Assembly (NCBI GenBank): GCA_900769965.1
Contig: CAAGIQ010000029.1
Coordinates: 1 to 15,215 of the forward strand
From: Bacilli bacterium
Lineage (GTDB): Bacteria; Bacillota_I; Bacilli_A; RFN20; CAG-288
Direction: 5' to 3'
DNA: 15,215 nucleotides
Both the position numbers and the translations under genes were made by a program. Below are positions 6,572-14,598 of the stretch, one piece after another (the first letter of the stretch is position 1; each line of letters starts with the position of its first letter). The notes under the pieces were generated by a model that saw only the letters and a list, made by a program, of their open reading frames with translations, ran no database searches and was not told where the DNA came from.

Positions 6572-7347
6572 GTTCATTTGATCTTGCCGGCTTTATTCCA
6601 ACATCCGGCCAAAGCATATTTTTCGATAAGATCACTATTATATTCTTAATATTGTTAGTGGCTTTTATCGTTATCGGCATAGTTAGAGGCTTCCTCTTCT
6701 CTTTGTTATCGTTAGCGGGGTTCTTAATTGCAGTAGCTTGTGCGTTCTTGCTATCTAAACCTATTGGTGATGCTTTAACTAATTCCTCTATCGGAACTTC
6801 GATGCAAGGAAGTATCTACGATTGGATCTTAACTAAATCTAATTATGCAGCTTATCCTTTGTCGCAAGAATTAGCAGAAGATTTGTTGCCAGAGATGCTA
6901 AAAGAAATAGGAATTCCAAACTTCCTTAACTCGTTTATTATCACCTTGATTCTTCCATACATTCCAGAAGTAGCGACTGAACCTATAGGTCAATACATCG
7001 CTCATGGAGTAGCTAATATCGCTTTAGTAGTTATTTCTTTCTTAGTATTGCTTATCGTTTTCTCTATAGCCTTGCTCTTCTTAAAACGCTTTGCTAAAGG
7101 TGTTAACAAAATTCCTGTTGTCGGTTTAGTTAATAGGTTATTAGGTGCAGTGTTCGGCTTAGCTATGGGAGTTGTGTTCTTGATCGTTGTCTCATATGGA
7201 CTTAACTTTGTAGCCCTTATTCCTGGCGCTAACGAATGGTTAGTTAGCGAGCTTAGATTAACCGATTCTTCCTCGTGGTCATTTGCTAAGATGCTCTACG
7301 AACAGAACGTTATAGGAACGTTAATTCAACTATATTTAGTAAAGTAA
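6568..7347 (+). CDS. CvpA-like membrane protein
   Basis: Membrane protein with the two hallmark blocks of the CvpA family: an N-terminal helix pair with RGFLFSLLSLAGFL (40-53), and a late block KIPVVGLVNRLLGAVFGL (181-198) leading into the last helix. Membrane segments are at about 22-39, 42-63, 150-172 and 190-212. CvpA was named for colicin V production in E. coli; its molecular role is unclear, and Bacillota homologues are not known to make colicins. At 259 residues it is longer than the usual 160-180, mainly from a polar stretch between helices 2 and 3 (about 64-148) and a C-terminal tail. The start overlaps the upstream stop by 4 nt and has GAAGGAG before it. A terminator follows directly. 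Confidence 0.78.
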   Translation: MSSFDLAGFIPTSGQSIFFDKITIIFLILLVAFIVIGIVRGFLFSLLSLAGFLIAVACAFLLSKPIGDALTNSSIGTSMQGSIYDWILTKSNYAAYPLSQELAEDLLPEMLKEIGIPNFLNSFIITLILPYIPEVATEPIGQYIAHGVANIALVVISFLVLLIVFSIALLFLKRFAKGVNKIPVVGLVNRLLGAVFGLAMGVVFLIVVSYGLNFVALIPGANEWLVSELRLTDSSSWSFAKMLYEQNVIGTLIQLYLVK

Positions 7348-7352
7348 ATCTT

Positions 7353-7384
7353 ATGGCTTGATATCTTATATATCAGCCATTTTT
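7353..7384 (+). terminator. Intrinsic terminator of the CvpA-like operon
   Basis: ATGGCTTGATAT pairs with ATATCAGCCAT with a single bulged T, followed by a T-run at 7380-7384. The T-run overlaps the stop codon of the convergent YitT-family gene (7383-7385), so the two units are packed with no spare bases. Confidence 0.82.
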
Positions 7385-8288
7385 ATATCTCAACATTGCG
7401 TGAGATTTCTGAAACTTCTTCAAAGGAAATGAAGGCTTTTTCGTCTATTTCACGGATTATTTCTTTTAGTTTGTTCATCTGGAAACGATTTAAGATGAAG
7501 TAGACTATTTGTTTGTTCTCTTTGGTATAACCACCTACAGCGTTAACGATAGTTCCGCTCGATCCAAAGTTTTCTTTTAAAGCGTCGGTTATCTCATTTG
7601 CTTTTGTTGTTACAATCATCGCACATTTAGATCTATCGAAGCCATCGGTTATAAAGTCAACAGTCTTTGATCCGACGAAGTATGTAACAATAGAGTAAAG
7701 AGGTAATATGAAGCTACCTATTACAAATCCGCATATTACATACAAAATTAGGTTAAAAATCATTACGAAAGTGCCTATCGAAAGGCCTATTTTTTTGGCG
7801 AAAACAACAGATAAAACATCTATTCCATCTATCGCTCCTCCAAATCTTATAGTTAATCCACTTCCAACTCCAGAAATCACTCCGCCGAAGATGGCGCATA
7901 GAAGAAGATCCTCTCCTGCAAGAGGTGAAACTAAAGATACATCAATTGGGAAAACGTTCATTATCAAGTAGGAAAATAAAGAGTATATTCCAATAGTAAA
8001 TAGAGAATAAAGAGTAAAGTTTATTCCTTGTTTCTTCGTTCCGAAAATGAAGATAGGAAAGTTAATTACGATTAAGAATAAAGAGATGTTTAAATAAGCT
8101 GGAGTTATTTGATCGAGAAGCATTGATAATCCAGAAACTCCGCTATCGTAAAGCTTAACAGGGAACAAGAACAAAGTTACTCCGAAAGCGTTAATTATTC
8201 CAGCTGCTAAAAGAAAAATAAAGTTTATAGGCTTGATTTCTTTTATCTCAGCAAGGTATTTTTTTGCGGTTTCTTTTATTTTGTGCAT
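7383..8288 (-). CDS. YitT family membrane protein (membrane domain plus DUF2179)
   Basis: A 301-residue integral membrane protein of the YitT/YpjC/YqfU family common in Bacillota. The N-terminal part (about 20-215) carries five to six hydrophobic segments and the family-typical glycine pattern: SGVSGLSMLLDQ near 49-60, GGVISGVGSGLTIRFGGAIDG at about 135-155 with a strongly conserved DG (154-155). The C-terminal soluble part (about 222-285; SKCAMIVTTKANEITDAL, GGYTKENKQIVYFILNR) is the DUF2179 domain. The biochemical role is not established; a transporter is often suggested. The ATG follows GGGAGG with an 8-nt spacer. The gene appears to be alone in its transcript: the ABC operon upstream on the same strand ends in its own terminator at 8399-8433. 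Confidence 0.88.
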   Translation of the reverse strand: MHKIKETAKKYLAEIKEIKPINFIFLLAAGIINAFGVTLFLFPVKLYDSGVSGLSMLLDQITPAYLNISLFLIVINFPIFIFGTKKQGINFTLYSLFTIGIYSLFSYLIMNVFPIDVSLVSPLAGEDLLLCAIFGGVISGVGSGLTIRFGGAIDGIDVLSVVFAKKIGLSIGTFVMIFNLILYVICGFVIGSFILPLYSIVTYFVGSKTVDFITDGFDRSKCAMIVTTKANEITDALKENFGSSGTIVNAVGGYTKENKQIVYFILNRFQMNKLKEIIREIDEKAFISFEEVSEISRNVEI

Positions 8289-8309
8289 TCTTTTTCCTCC
8301 CTTTATTTA

Positions 8310-8315
8310 ATTATA
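8310..8315 (-). promoter_or_regulatory. Candidate -10 box for the YitT-family gene
   Basis: A perfect TATAAT on the minus strand (8315-8310) lies 21 nt before the ATG, close to the ribosome binding site. The sequence 17 nt upstream (TTAATT) is a poor -35. The surroundings are very AT-rich, so this could be chance. Confidence 0.35.
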
Positions 8316-8398
8316 TATAAGAAAACCAAATAAATTAATTATTTATCTGTTTTAGAAGTGGCAGATATAAATCAATCATTTGCAATACTTTTCCAATC

Positions 8399-8433
8399 AA
8401 AAAGTGAGGTCACTAATTGAAGTAGACCTCACT
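8399..8433 (-). terminator. Intrinsic terminator of the ABC transporter operon
   Basis: On the minus strand AGTGAGGTC (8433-8425) pairs perfectly with GACCTCACT (8411-8403), with inner ACT/AGT pairs extending the stem, and a T-run follows to 8399. It lies 5 nt past the permease stop codon. Confidence 0.9.
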
Positions 8434-8438
8434 AGATT

Positions 8439-9551
8439 TTAAAGCGATGCACCAAAGATCATATTGATCTTATCGTTAAATATAGCCATGTAGATAACAC
8501 CTATTACAATGCCACCTAAGAAAGGAATAATCATTCTTAACAAGGTATCTTTTTTGAATTTGAACGAACGGTTAACAAAGGCTTCTACTAAATAGATTCC
8601 GATACTTGTAAATACGAATAGTATTCCTATAAGTATCGCTAACTCGCTTAATAAGTCGATTAAGCTATAGGAGAAAATTCCAACTAATAATCCAACTAAG
8701 AAATAGATTGGAAGGATTTGATTTCTAATTCCAAATTTGTTTCTTGAAGGAGTAGAAGCATCTTCAGCGTTGTATTTAGAAGCGAAATAGTTAGAAAGAT
8801 AAGCGTAGCCAGGAATCTTAACTATCGATATTACAAAACTTAAGATAAGTGGTCCAGAATAGGCAAAACTATCAAAAGTTTGTATACTTTCAGTAAATTC
8901 ATTGATGTTATTTTCTAATCCGGAGTAGGTTAAAGATGTTAGATATTTATACGCTAATGACATCTGCTCTTGTTCGTTTAAGAACGGAAGAACGATCAAT
9001 AACACTACTGCTAAGAAGGAGAACAAAGCTCCATTCATAGTCATGGAAGTAGCGAATGAATCGATAATCGAATTAGATAAAGAAGTAGCTAGATTGATTA
9101 AAGAAGAGAAGAAAGTTAACTGAACGAAGGCTAAAGGAAGATAAGCGAAGTAAGCTCCAATATTGTATTGAATTCCTTTAATTAAGAAGAAAACTGGCCC
9201 TAGTAAGAATAGCGGTAAAAAGAGTATTAGTATAGACAAATAGGTGAATAACGAAGTTGTTAGAGCAATCTCTTTTTTTGTAACCGGTATTGAGAAGAAC
9301 ATGTCGACGGTCTGTTTTTTAAAGAACATCGAACGTGAAAGCGGAACAAAGAGAAGCAATATGAATGTCAAGAAACCAACAAGGCTTTCACCATATGAAA
9401 CGACAACATGGGAATAAAATAAAGGTAATTCTTCAGGATCTATATATGTGAACAAAACCGATGAGACAGTTAATAACGAGACGATTATATAGATGGTAAT
9501 AATGCTCTTTTTATGTTCTTTTAACAAATAGCGAAGGTAGGTATTACTCAT
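8439..9551 (-). CDS. ABC transporter permease (ABC-2-like membrane subunit)
   Basis: Membrane subunit partnered with the ATPase encoded directly upstream. Read from the ATG at 9551 it has 370 residues and about ten hydrophobic segments, with cytosolic polar stretches such as SRSMFFKKQTVDMFFSIPVTKKEI, the elbow region typical of ABC-2/YtrC-D-like permeases that lack an ATPase domain. An in-frame ATG exists at 9590, but the one at 9551 has GGAGG nine bases upstream and overlaps the ATPase stop (ATGAGTAA), so I chose it. No catalytic motif is expected. The substrate is unknown; related two-gene systems in Bacillota handle peptides, antibiotics or cell-envelope molecules, but nothing here decides this. 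A strong terminator ends the operon. Confidence 0.82.
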   Translation of the reverse strand: MSNTYLRYLLKEHKKSIITIYIIVSLLTVSSVLFTYIDPEELPLFYSHVVVSYGESLVGFLTFILLLFVPLSRSMFFKKQTVDMFFSIPVTKKEIALTTSLFTYLSILILFLPLFLLGPVFFLIKGIQYNIGAYFAYLPLAFVQLTFFSSLINLATSLSNSIIDSFATSMTMNGALFSFLAVVLLIVLPFLNEQEQMSLAYKYLTSLTYSGLENNINEFTESIQTFDSFAYSGPLILSFVISIVKIPGYAYLSNYFASKYNAEDASTPSRNKFGIRNQILPIYFLVGLLVGIFSYSLIDLLSELAILIGILFVFTSIGIYLVEAFVNRSFKFKKDTLLRMIIPFLGGIVIGVIYMAIFNDKINMIFGASL

Positions 9552-10425
9552 TTTCAAAAGCCTCCGTTTCATATAGGAATCTCTCTTCAAAGGTTAGCGG
9601 TAAGATGTCGATAGTAAGCGGTGAGTAAGACTTGAAGGTTTTTTCAATATCTTCTTTGTTCTGCTTAACTATCAAAGTTACGATACTTCCTTGTTGAGAT
9701 TTGTTCACTATGGTTTCTTCGTTGAAATCGGAGAGATTAACTTCTCTATCAAAAGCCATCTGGACTTTATAGTAGGTTGATTCTTTCTCTTCGATTTCGC
9801 CTTGAGATATGATCTTTCCAGCGTTCATCATGGCGAAAGAAGTAGCGATCATAGTTAGTTCTCTTAAGGAGTGAGAGGCGATTATAACAGTCATGTTATA
9901 TTTTTTTACTAGCTCATCGATATGCTTCTTGAATTGAACTTTTCCTAAAGGATCTAATCCATCGAAAGCTTCATCTAGAAGCAAGTATTTAGGATGAATA
10001 GCTAAAGCAAAGCATAATAGAACTCTTCTTTTCATACCTTTAGAGAAGGTGTTTAAAGGTTTGTTAGTAATGTTTACTTTAAACTCGTTTAAGTATTCTT
10101 CAAAGGCTGACTTATCGACGTTGTAGAAAGATGAGAAGAAAGTCATCAAGGACTTAATTGTGGTTTTTGGTGATATAGCTGATTCATCAGGGATGAATAA
10201 AATATCTTTTTTAACTAAGTTATTCTCGTATACTTTTTCTCCGTCGATATCAACCTCTCCTTCTTCTAGATTGTAGACGCCAGAGATACATCTTAACAAT
10301 GTGGATTTACCAGCTCCGTTTATACCAACTAAGCCTAAGATCTCTCCATTTTCAATATCTAAAGAAACGTTATCGATAACCGGGTTAGAACCAAGAATTT
10401 TTGTTATGTTTTTTATTCTAATCAT
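9544..10425 (-). CDS. ABC transporter ATP-binding protein
   Basis: ATPase subunit powering the permease encoded immediately after it. The 293 residues include Walker A GINGAGKST (34-42), a degenerate Q-loop region (LFIPDES, 77-82, D where Q is common), a variant signature FSKGMKRR (127-134, replacing LSGGQ), Walker B KYLLLDEAFDGLD (147-158) and the H-loop histidine H185 in IIASHS. The FSKGM signature and the extra 85-residue C-terminal part resemble YtrB/EcsA/BcrA-like exporters. The ATG is preceded by AAAGGA with about 10 nt between. A promoter with perfect TATAAT precedes it. YtrB-type operons often start with a GntR-family regulator gene; none is present here, and the upstream neighbour is the divergent MFS gene. 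Confidence 0.9.
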   Translation of the reverse strand: MIRIKNITKILGSNPVIDNVSLDIENGEILGLVGINGAGKSTLLRCISGVYNLEEGEVDIDGEKVYENNLVKKDILFIPDESAISPKTTIKSLMTFFSSFYNVDKSAFEEYLNEFKVNITNKPLNTFSKGMKRRVLLCFALAIHPKYLLLDEAFDGLDPLGKVQFKKHIDELVKKYNMTVIIASHSLRELTMIATSFAMMNAGKIISQGEIEEKESTYYKVQMAFDREVNLSDFNEETIVNKSQQGSIVTLIVKQNKEDIEKTFKSYSPLTIDILPLTFEERFLYETEAFENE

Positions 10426-10449
10426 AGGTGGTGTTTCCTTTCTTTTTTA

Positions 10450-10477
10450 ATTATACAACATGTTAATAGGCGCTCAA
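10450..10477 (-). promoter_or_regulatory. Promoter of the ABC transporter operon
   Basis: On the minus strand TTGAGC (10477-10472), a 16-nt spacer and a perfect TATAAT (10455-10450). Transcription would start near 10443, giving a leader of roughly 18 nt. The divergent MFS promoter region lies upstream. Confidence 0.7.
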
Positions 10478-10500
10478 TATCTTATATTTGTGTTCATTAA

Positions 10501-10519
10501 ATAATATTGAAAGTATTAT
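10501..10519. repeat. Imperfect inverted repeat between divergent promoters
   Basis: ATAATATT (10501-10508) and AGTATTAT (10512-10519) are complementary at 7 of 8 positions around GAA. The site sits about midway between the ABC and MFS start regions and could be an operator for either. AT-rich sequence makes chance similarity likely enough that I keep this low. Confidence 0.3.
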
Positions 10520-10547
10520 CTAACTTTAATTTATTAAGCCTATCATA

Positions 10548-10553
10548 TAGAAT
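10548..10553 (+). promoter_or_regulatory. Candidate -10 box for the MFS operon, implying a near-leaderless mRNA
   Basis: TAGAAT (10548-10553) matches the -10 consensus at 5 of 6 positions, and TATCAT lies at 10541-10546. The sequence 17 nt upstream (TTTAAT) is a weak -35. The expected transcription start is around 10553-10561, and the ATG is at 10563, so the leader would be 2 to 10 nt long with no room for a ribosome binding site. Confidence 0.4.
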
Positions 10554-10562
10554 TATTTAAGT

Positions 10563-11726
10563 ATGAAAGGGAAGAAAGCATTTTATTACGTTGTTATCAT
10601 CTATTTAGTTAGGTACTTTGGCGACTCATTGTTCTATAACTTTTTGAATAGGTATTATTACCATCTTGGTTTTTCTTCTTTCGAATTAAGCGTCTTATTA
10701 GCTTTACTTCCTCTGATGGCGGTTATATCTAATCTAGTTCTTTCTAAAGTTGCTAATTCTAATAGAAGAAACTTTATTCTTCTACTTATTTGGTCATTAT
10801 TAGAAGGACTAGGTATATGTGGTTTCTTCTTTGCTAAATCCTTTGTTTTCGTTCTTCTTTTAGATATAGTTTGCTTCTTCTGCACTACGTCTTATTATAA
10901 TTTATTAGATACTTTTGGAGTTAAGATATGCGAAGCTAACTCTAAAAGCTTTTCTTCTATAAGGGTATTTGGCACTATCGGATATATCTTAGGTACCTTT
11001 TTAGGTGGAATATTTATTAAGAATCTTAGCTATGAAGTAACTTTTTTAATTGGTGGGTCATTGTATCTACTTACTTGTGTTCTTTTATTGGGATTTAAAT
11101 TTATCGACTTTAAGGAAAGCGAAGAGAAGGAAGAGGTTAAAATTGAATATAAGAAGATATTCTCTAATAAATGCTTTATATATTACTTCATATTTGGTGT
11201 TATTTTGATTTCTATCAATAATTCATCCGATAGCTTATATGGATTATTTACTGCGTCTATCGGAGTTAACGATGATATATATGGATATTTTTCTTCCTTT
11301 ACTGTAGCTATAGAGGCGATACTTTTATTTTTAACATCGTTTTTTAAGCGCAAAAGATTCTTCTTACTTCTTTCTATAGGACTTATTGCGGAAATAGTTA
11401 AATTAGTCTTCTTTTCGATACCTAATATGAACGAGTATTATTATTTATCCGCTCAACTTCTTAGAGGTATTACCTTTGGAAGTTATCTCGCTTCTAATGT
11501 CTCTTTGCTTATGGATGTACTAAACGAGAAATATTTCTCCTCAGGTTTATTTATCTTAACTTCGATGCAGCAATTAGTGCTAGCGTTAATTAACAATGTA
11601 TCTCCACATCTAGTTAATTCTATTGGTTATAATTTAACATTCTTGATTTTATTAACTATCTCAGCTTCCTCTTCTATATTCCTCATATTAGCGAAAAAGA
11701 ATTATAATAAGATTAGACAAGGTTAG
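10563..11726 (+). CDS. Major facilitator superfamily transporter (MFS_1-like)
   Basis: A 387-residue membrane transporter with about twelve hydrophobic segments in two halves joined by a charged cytosolic loop (181-200, rich in E and K). The first helix pair (YLVRYFGDSLFYNFLNRYYY) and the block SSIRVFGTIGYILGTFLGGI (131-150) resemble the MFS_1-like group that includes LacY- and nucleoside-permease-type proteins. The substrate is not deducible. An upstream TAG in frame (10548) rules out a longer form. No Shine-Dalgarno precedes the ATG, and the nearest purine-rich run (GAAAGGGAAG) is inside the coding region. The downstream gene starts 4 nt after the stop and a P-type ATPase follows, so an operon is likely. 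The divergent ABC operon could share regulation, but this is not shown. Confidence 0.82.
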   Translation: MKGKKAFYYVVIIYLVRYFGDSLFYNFLNRYYYHLGFSSFELSVLLALLPLMAVISNLVLSKVANSNRRNFILLLIWSLLEGLGICGFFFAKSFVFVLLLDIVCFFCTTSYYNLLDTFGVKICEANSKSFSSIRVFGTIGYILGTFLGGIFIKNLSYEVTFLIGGSLYLLTCVLLLGFKFIDFKESEEKEEVKIEYKKIFSNKCFIYYFIFGVILISINNSSDSLYGLFTASIGVNDDIYGYFSSFTVAIEAILLFLTSFFKRKRFFLLLSIGLIAEIVKLVFFSIPNMNEYYYLSAQLLRGITFGSYLASNVSLLMDVLNEKYFSSGLFILTSMQQLVLALINNVSPHLVNSIGYNLTFLILLTISASSSIFLILAKKNYNKIRQG

Positions 11727-11730
11727 TTAT

Positions 11731-12111
11731 ATGATAGCGTTAGATGTCACTTATATAGTCAAGAATTATACTTATCCATTCAATATCAATCTTATTAATG
11801 CTTTGATATATCAATGTAAGAAAAATGATGTTGAATTAATTACTCTTTTTAATGTCGGTGAAATCGTTAAAAAGGTCGATTTAGATACTTTAGATAAGAT
11901 AGCTAGAGAGAAGATATATCTAGTTGATGATTATCTTAAAGCTTGTAAAAATTTGAACATAAGATATGTAGTATCTAAAGACGGATTGATAGATTTAGAT
12001 TTTAAGAAAGTTATCGAATCTAAATTAACTCTAGATTCTGAATTGATGCTAGATAATTGTAAAGAATTATTTTTGGCCTTAAAGGAATATAGAAATAGGG
12101 TGGGTAGGTAA
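11731..12111 (+). CDS. Small soluble alpha/beta-like protein, function unknown
   Basis: I do not recognise this 126-residue protein. It has no membrane segment. Alternating hydrophobic strands (MIALDV, VELITLF, KIYLVDD, IRYVVS) and charged helices suggest an alpha/beta fold. The opening MIALDVTYIVKNYTYPFNINLINAL has the rhythm of the first motif of Cof-type HAD hydrolases (ALDLDGTLL...I....ALK), but the second aspartate is replaced and the later HAD motifs are not convincing, so any such relation would be to a degenerate form. It starts 4 nt after the MFS stop with only a weak AAGG before it, suggesting translational coupling, and ends 12 nt before the P-type ATPase gene. Codon use looks like the neighbours. 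It could be an accessory or regulatory partner of either transporter; this is inference from position only. Confidence 0.65.
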   Translation: MIALDVTYIVKNYTYPFNINLINALIYQCKKNDVELITLFNVGEIVKKVDLDTLDKIAREKIYLVDDYLKACKNLNIRYVVSKDGLIDLDFKKVIESKLTLDSELMLDNCKELFLALKEYRNRVGR

Positions 12112-12123
12112 AAACCTTTTTAT

Positions 12124-14598
12124 ATGAAATCACGTAATGAACAGAGAAAGTATTCTTCTTTAGAAGTTGATGAAAAAGTAGGGTTAACCTCTGACCAACT
12201 AGAAATAAGAAGAAATGAAAAAGCGTATAACAGATCGAAAAAATATAAGGGGAGAAGTCACCTTGCTATTTTCGTGTCGTCTTTTTTTAATCTTTTTAAC
12301 ATGATTTTATATGTTACCGCGGCTATTATGATGATATGTCAGCTTACTATTGAAGGCTCGATTAACGAAATACCTATAACTAAATATGGATTCTTAGCGG
12401 TTATTTTATATAACGCTATCGCATCTATCATCTCTCAAGAGTTCTCTAAATATACTATTTCTAAGATGAAGCTTATATCAGATTCCTCTTATGAAGTCTT
12501 AAGGGACGGGAAATATGAAACTATTAAATCTAACGATATTCTTCTTTCCGATATCATAAAGTTAAAAAGTGGAGATCAAATACCTTGTGATTTAGTTAAC
12601 CTTGGCGATGAGTTAGCGGTAAATGAATCGATGCTAACTGGAGAAAGCGACAATATAATAAAGAAGAAAGGCGACATTATTCTAAGTGGGTCTTATGTCG
12701 TTTTTGGCGTTGCTTTAGCTAGAGTGGAGAAAGTAGGTAACGACACATATGTCTCTTCTTTAGAAAGTAAAATACATTCGATTAAGAAGAAAAAATCTGA
12801 ATTAACTGTAAACATCAATAAGATAATTAAAATTCTTCTAATTATTCTTTTACCAACTGTAGCAGCAGTATTTTTAAAAACTTGGTATGTAGGAACTACC
12901 GTTGATGATCCGCTTAACGGTACTAACTGGGTCTTCACATTGAACATCTTAAGTAAATGCGTTACTACTGTAGTAGGTATGATTCCTATTGGAATGATAT
13001 TATTAACTACTGTTACTTTAGCAGAATCGATTATTAAGCTATCTAGAAAGAATACGATGGTTCAAGATCTATACGCTATTGAAAACCTATCGAGAGTAGA
13101 TACCTTATGTTTAGATAAAACTGGAACTTTAACCACCCAAAATTATTACGTATATAAAGTAAAGAAGTTTTTAGATACCGATATAGACGCTATAGTTAAT
13201 TCGATTATCGACGCTAATAAAGATTCTAATGCAACTTCTCTAGCGCTTAAAAAACATTTTAAATCTGAAGATAGACTAGAAGTTGAAGCTAACGAGCCTT
13301 TTTCGAGCAAGACTAAAAAATCTTATATTAAAACTAAGGGTGGAGAAGAGTATTATCTAGGTGCTCCAGAATACCTGATAAAAGATAATAAACATTTAAA
13401 AGAGATAAATGAGTTATCAAAGAAAGGATATAGAGTATTAGCTCTTACGTCTTCAAAAGAAGATATAGCTTATGTCGTTTTAAAAGATGAACTAAGAAAA
13501 GGAATAAAAGATACTCTAAACTATTTTGCTAATCTTAACGTCGATATCAAGATTATCTCCGGTGATAATCCTCTTACTGTTAAAAGCGTTTCTAAAGAGG
13601 CTGGAGTTAAGAATTATGAGTCTTATATCTCGATGGAAAACGTTAAATTAGAAGAGATTAAAGATATATGTGATAAGTACACTATATTTGGAAGAACATC
13701 CCCTGATCAAAAGCAAGAGATAATAAAGCAACTTGAATTAAAAGGAAAAGTTGTAGGATATGTTGGAGATGGAGTTAACGATACTCAATCTTTACGTCAA
13801 TCCGATTGTAGCATCGCTTTAAATAGCGGCGCTGAATCGACTAAAGCGGTTAGCGATGTCATCTTGTTAGATGATGATTTCGCTCATCTTCCTTATGTCT
13901 TAGAAGAAGGAAGAAGAGTAGTTAGCAATGTTAAAAGATCTCTTTCTTTATTCCTGGCTAAGTCTTTCTTCATCTTCTTAATATCCTGGATTAGTTTATT
14001 CTTTAAGACTGGATTAGTTATCGAAGTTGAAGCTTTATATATCTATGAATTTATTACTGTAGCTTTCTGTGGTTTGCTTCTTTCTTTAGAAAACGGAAAA
14101 GCTGAACCTATAAGTACCAACTTTGTTAGCGATGTTCTTTTACGTTCGTTTACCTTTGGTTTATTCATGATGTTAAGTGCTTCTATTCCGTCTTTCTTTA
14201 ATAACTTTATATCTTTGCCAAATGAAGAATCTTTAGTAGCTTTAAATATCACCTTAGCTGGCTTAGTGATTCTATTTGAGATTTGTAAACCGATGAAGAA
14301 ATATACTTTAATAGTTTTCATTATTGGGGTAGTTATGAATTTAGGAGCATTAGTTGCTTCTCCAGACCTGTTCTTGAATATGGATTATTTAAAGCAGTCA
14401 CATTCCTTTGGAGAGCAAATAAGAGCTATATTTAATAACTTCTTCAACTGGAATCTTTACTTCTCGTTTAATTTAACTGAGATCATTTTGGCTTCTTCTA
14501 GCGTTGTGGTTTTATATCCGTTATATTTAGGTATAAAAAAACTATGTGACCTCATTTATTCGAAAAGACACATAGTTAAGAAATTTCTTAAAAGATAA
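12124..14598 (+). CDS. Cation-translocating P-type ATPase (CtpE/Exp7-like)
   Basis: ATP-driven cation pump of the cytoplasmic membrane, 824 residues. Motifs are complete: the actuator loop LTGES (TGES at 172-175), the phosphorylation site DKTGTLT with D331, the KGYRVLAL and ISGDNPLTVKSV segments in the nucleotide/phosphorylation region, and the hinge GDGVND (548-553). Helices flank the cytosolic domains, with about six at the C-terminus. The ion-binding TM4 motif is GMIPIGM (285-291), whereas Ca/Mg/Na pumps usually have PEGL. PxG variants of this kind are, as I recall, seen in the CtpE/Exp7-type group, for which calcium or other divalent cations have been proposed. There is no N-terminal heavy-metal domain and no CPC motif, so it is not a copper/zinc/cadmium type. 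The ribosome binding site is weak (TAGGT about 14 nt away), so coupling to the upstream genes is likely. Confidence 0.92.
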   Translation: MKSRNEQRKYSSLEVDEKVGLTSDQLEIRRNEKAYNRSKKYKGRSHLAIFVSSFFNLFNMILYVTAAIMMICQLTIEGSINEIPITKYGFLAVILYNAIASIISQEFSKYTISKMKLISDSSYEVLRDGKYETIKSNDILLSDIIKLKSGDQIPCDLVNLGDELAVNESMLTGESDNIIKKKGDIILSGSYVVFGVALARVEKVGNDTYVSSLESKIHSIKKKKSELTVNINKIIKILLIILLPTVAAVFLKTWYVGTTVDDPLNGTNWVFTLNILSKCVTTVVGMIPIGMILLTTVTLAESIIKLSRKNTMVQDLYAIENLSRVDTLCLDKTGTLTTQNYYVYKVKKFLDTDIDAIVNSIIDANKDSNATSLALKKHFKSEDRLEVEANEPFSSKTKKSYIKTKGGEEYYLGAPEYLIKDNKHLKEINELSKKGYRVLALTSSKEDIAYVVLKDELRKGIKDTLNYFANLNVDIKIISGDNPLTVKSVSKEAGVKNYESYISMENVKLEEIKDICDKYTIFGRTSPDQKQEIIKQLELKGKVVGYVGDGVNDTQSLRQSDCSIALNSGAESTKAVSDVILLDDDFAHLPYVLEEGRRVVSNVKRSLSLFLAKSFFIFLISWISLFFKTGLVIEVEALYIYEFITVAFCGLLLSLENGKAEPISTNFVSDVLLRSFTFGLFMMLSASIPSFFNNFISLPNEESLVALNITLAGLVILFEICKPMKKYTLIVFIIGVVMNLGALVASPDLFLNMDYLKQSHSFGEQIRAIFNNFFNWNLYFSFNLTEIILASSSVVVLYPLYLGIKKLCDLIYSKRHIVKKFLKR

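Noticed and set aside
9552..9590. Longer permease starting at the ATG at 9590
   Set aside because: The ATG at 9551 has a well-placed GGAGG and the typical stop-start overlap; the longer version would add 13 mostly basic residues inside the ATPase gene.
14043..14321. Minus-strand open frame inside the P-type ATPase gene (and similar ones at 438-620, 5704-5901, 7708-7971, 10658-10885 and 12693-12947)
   Set aside because: Each lies wholly within a well-supported gene on the other strand and its translation shows no family motif.
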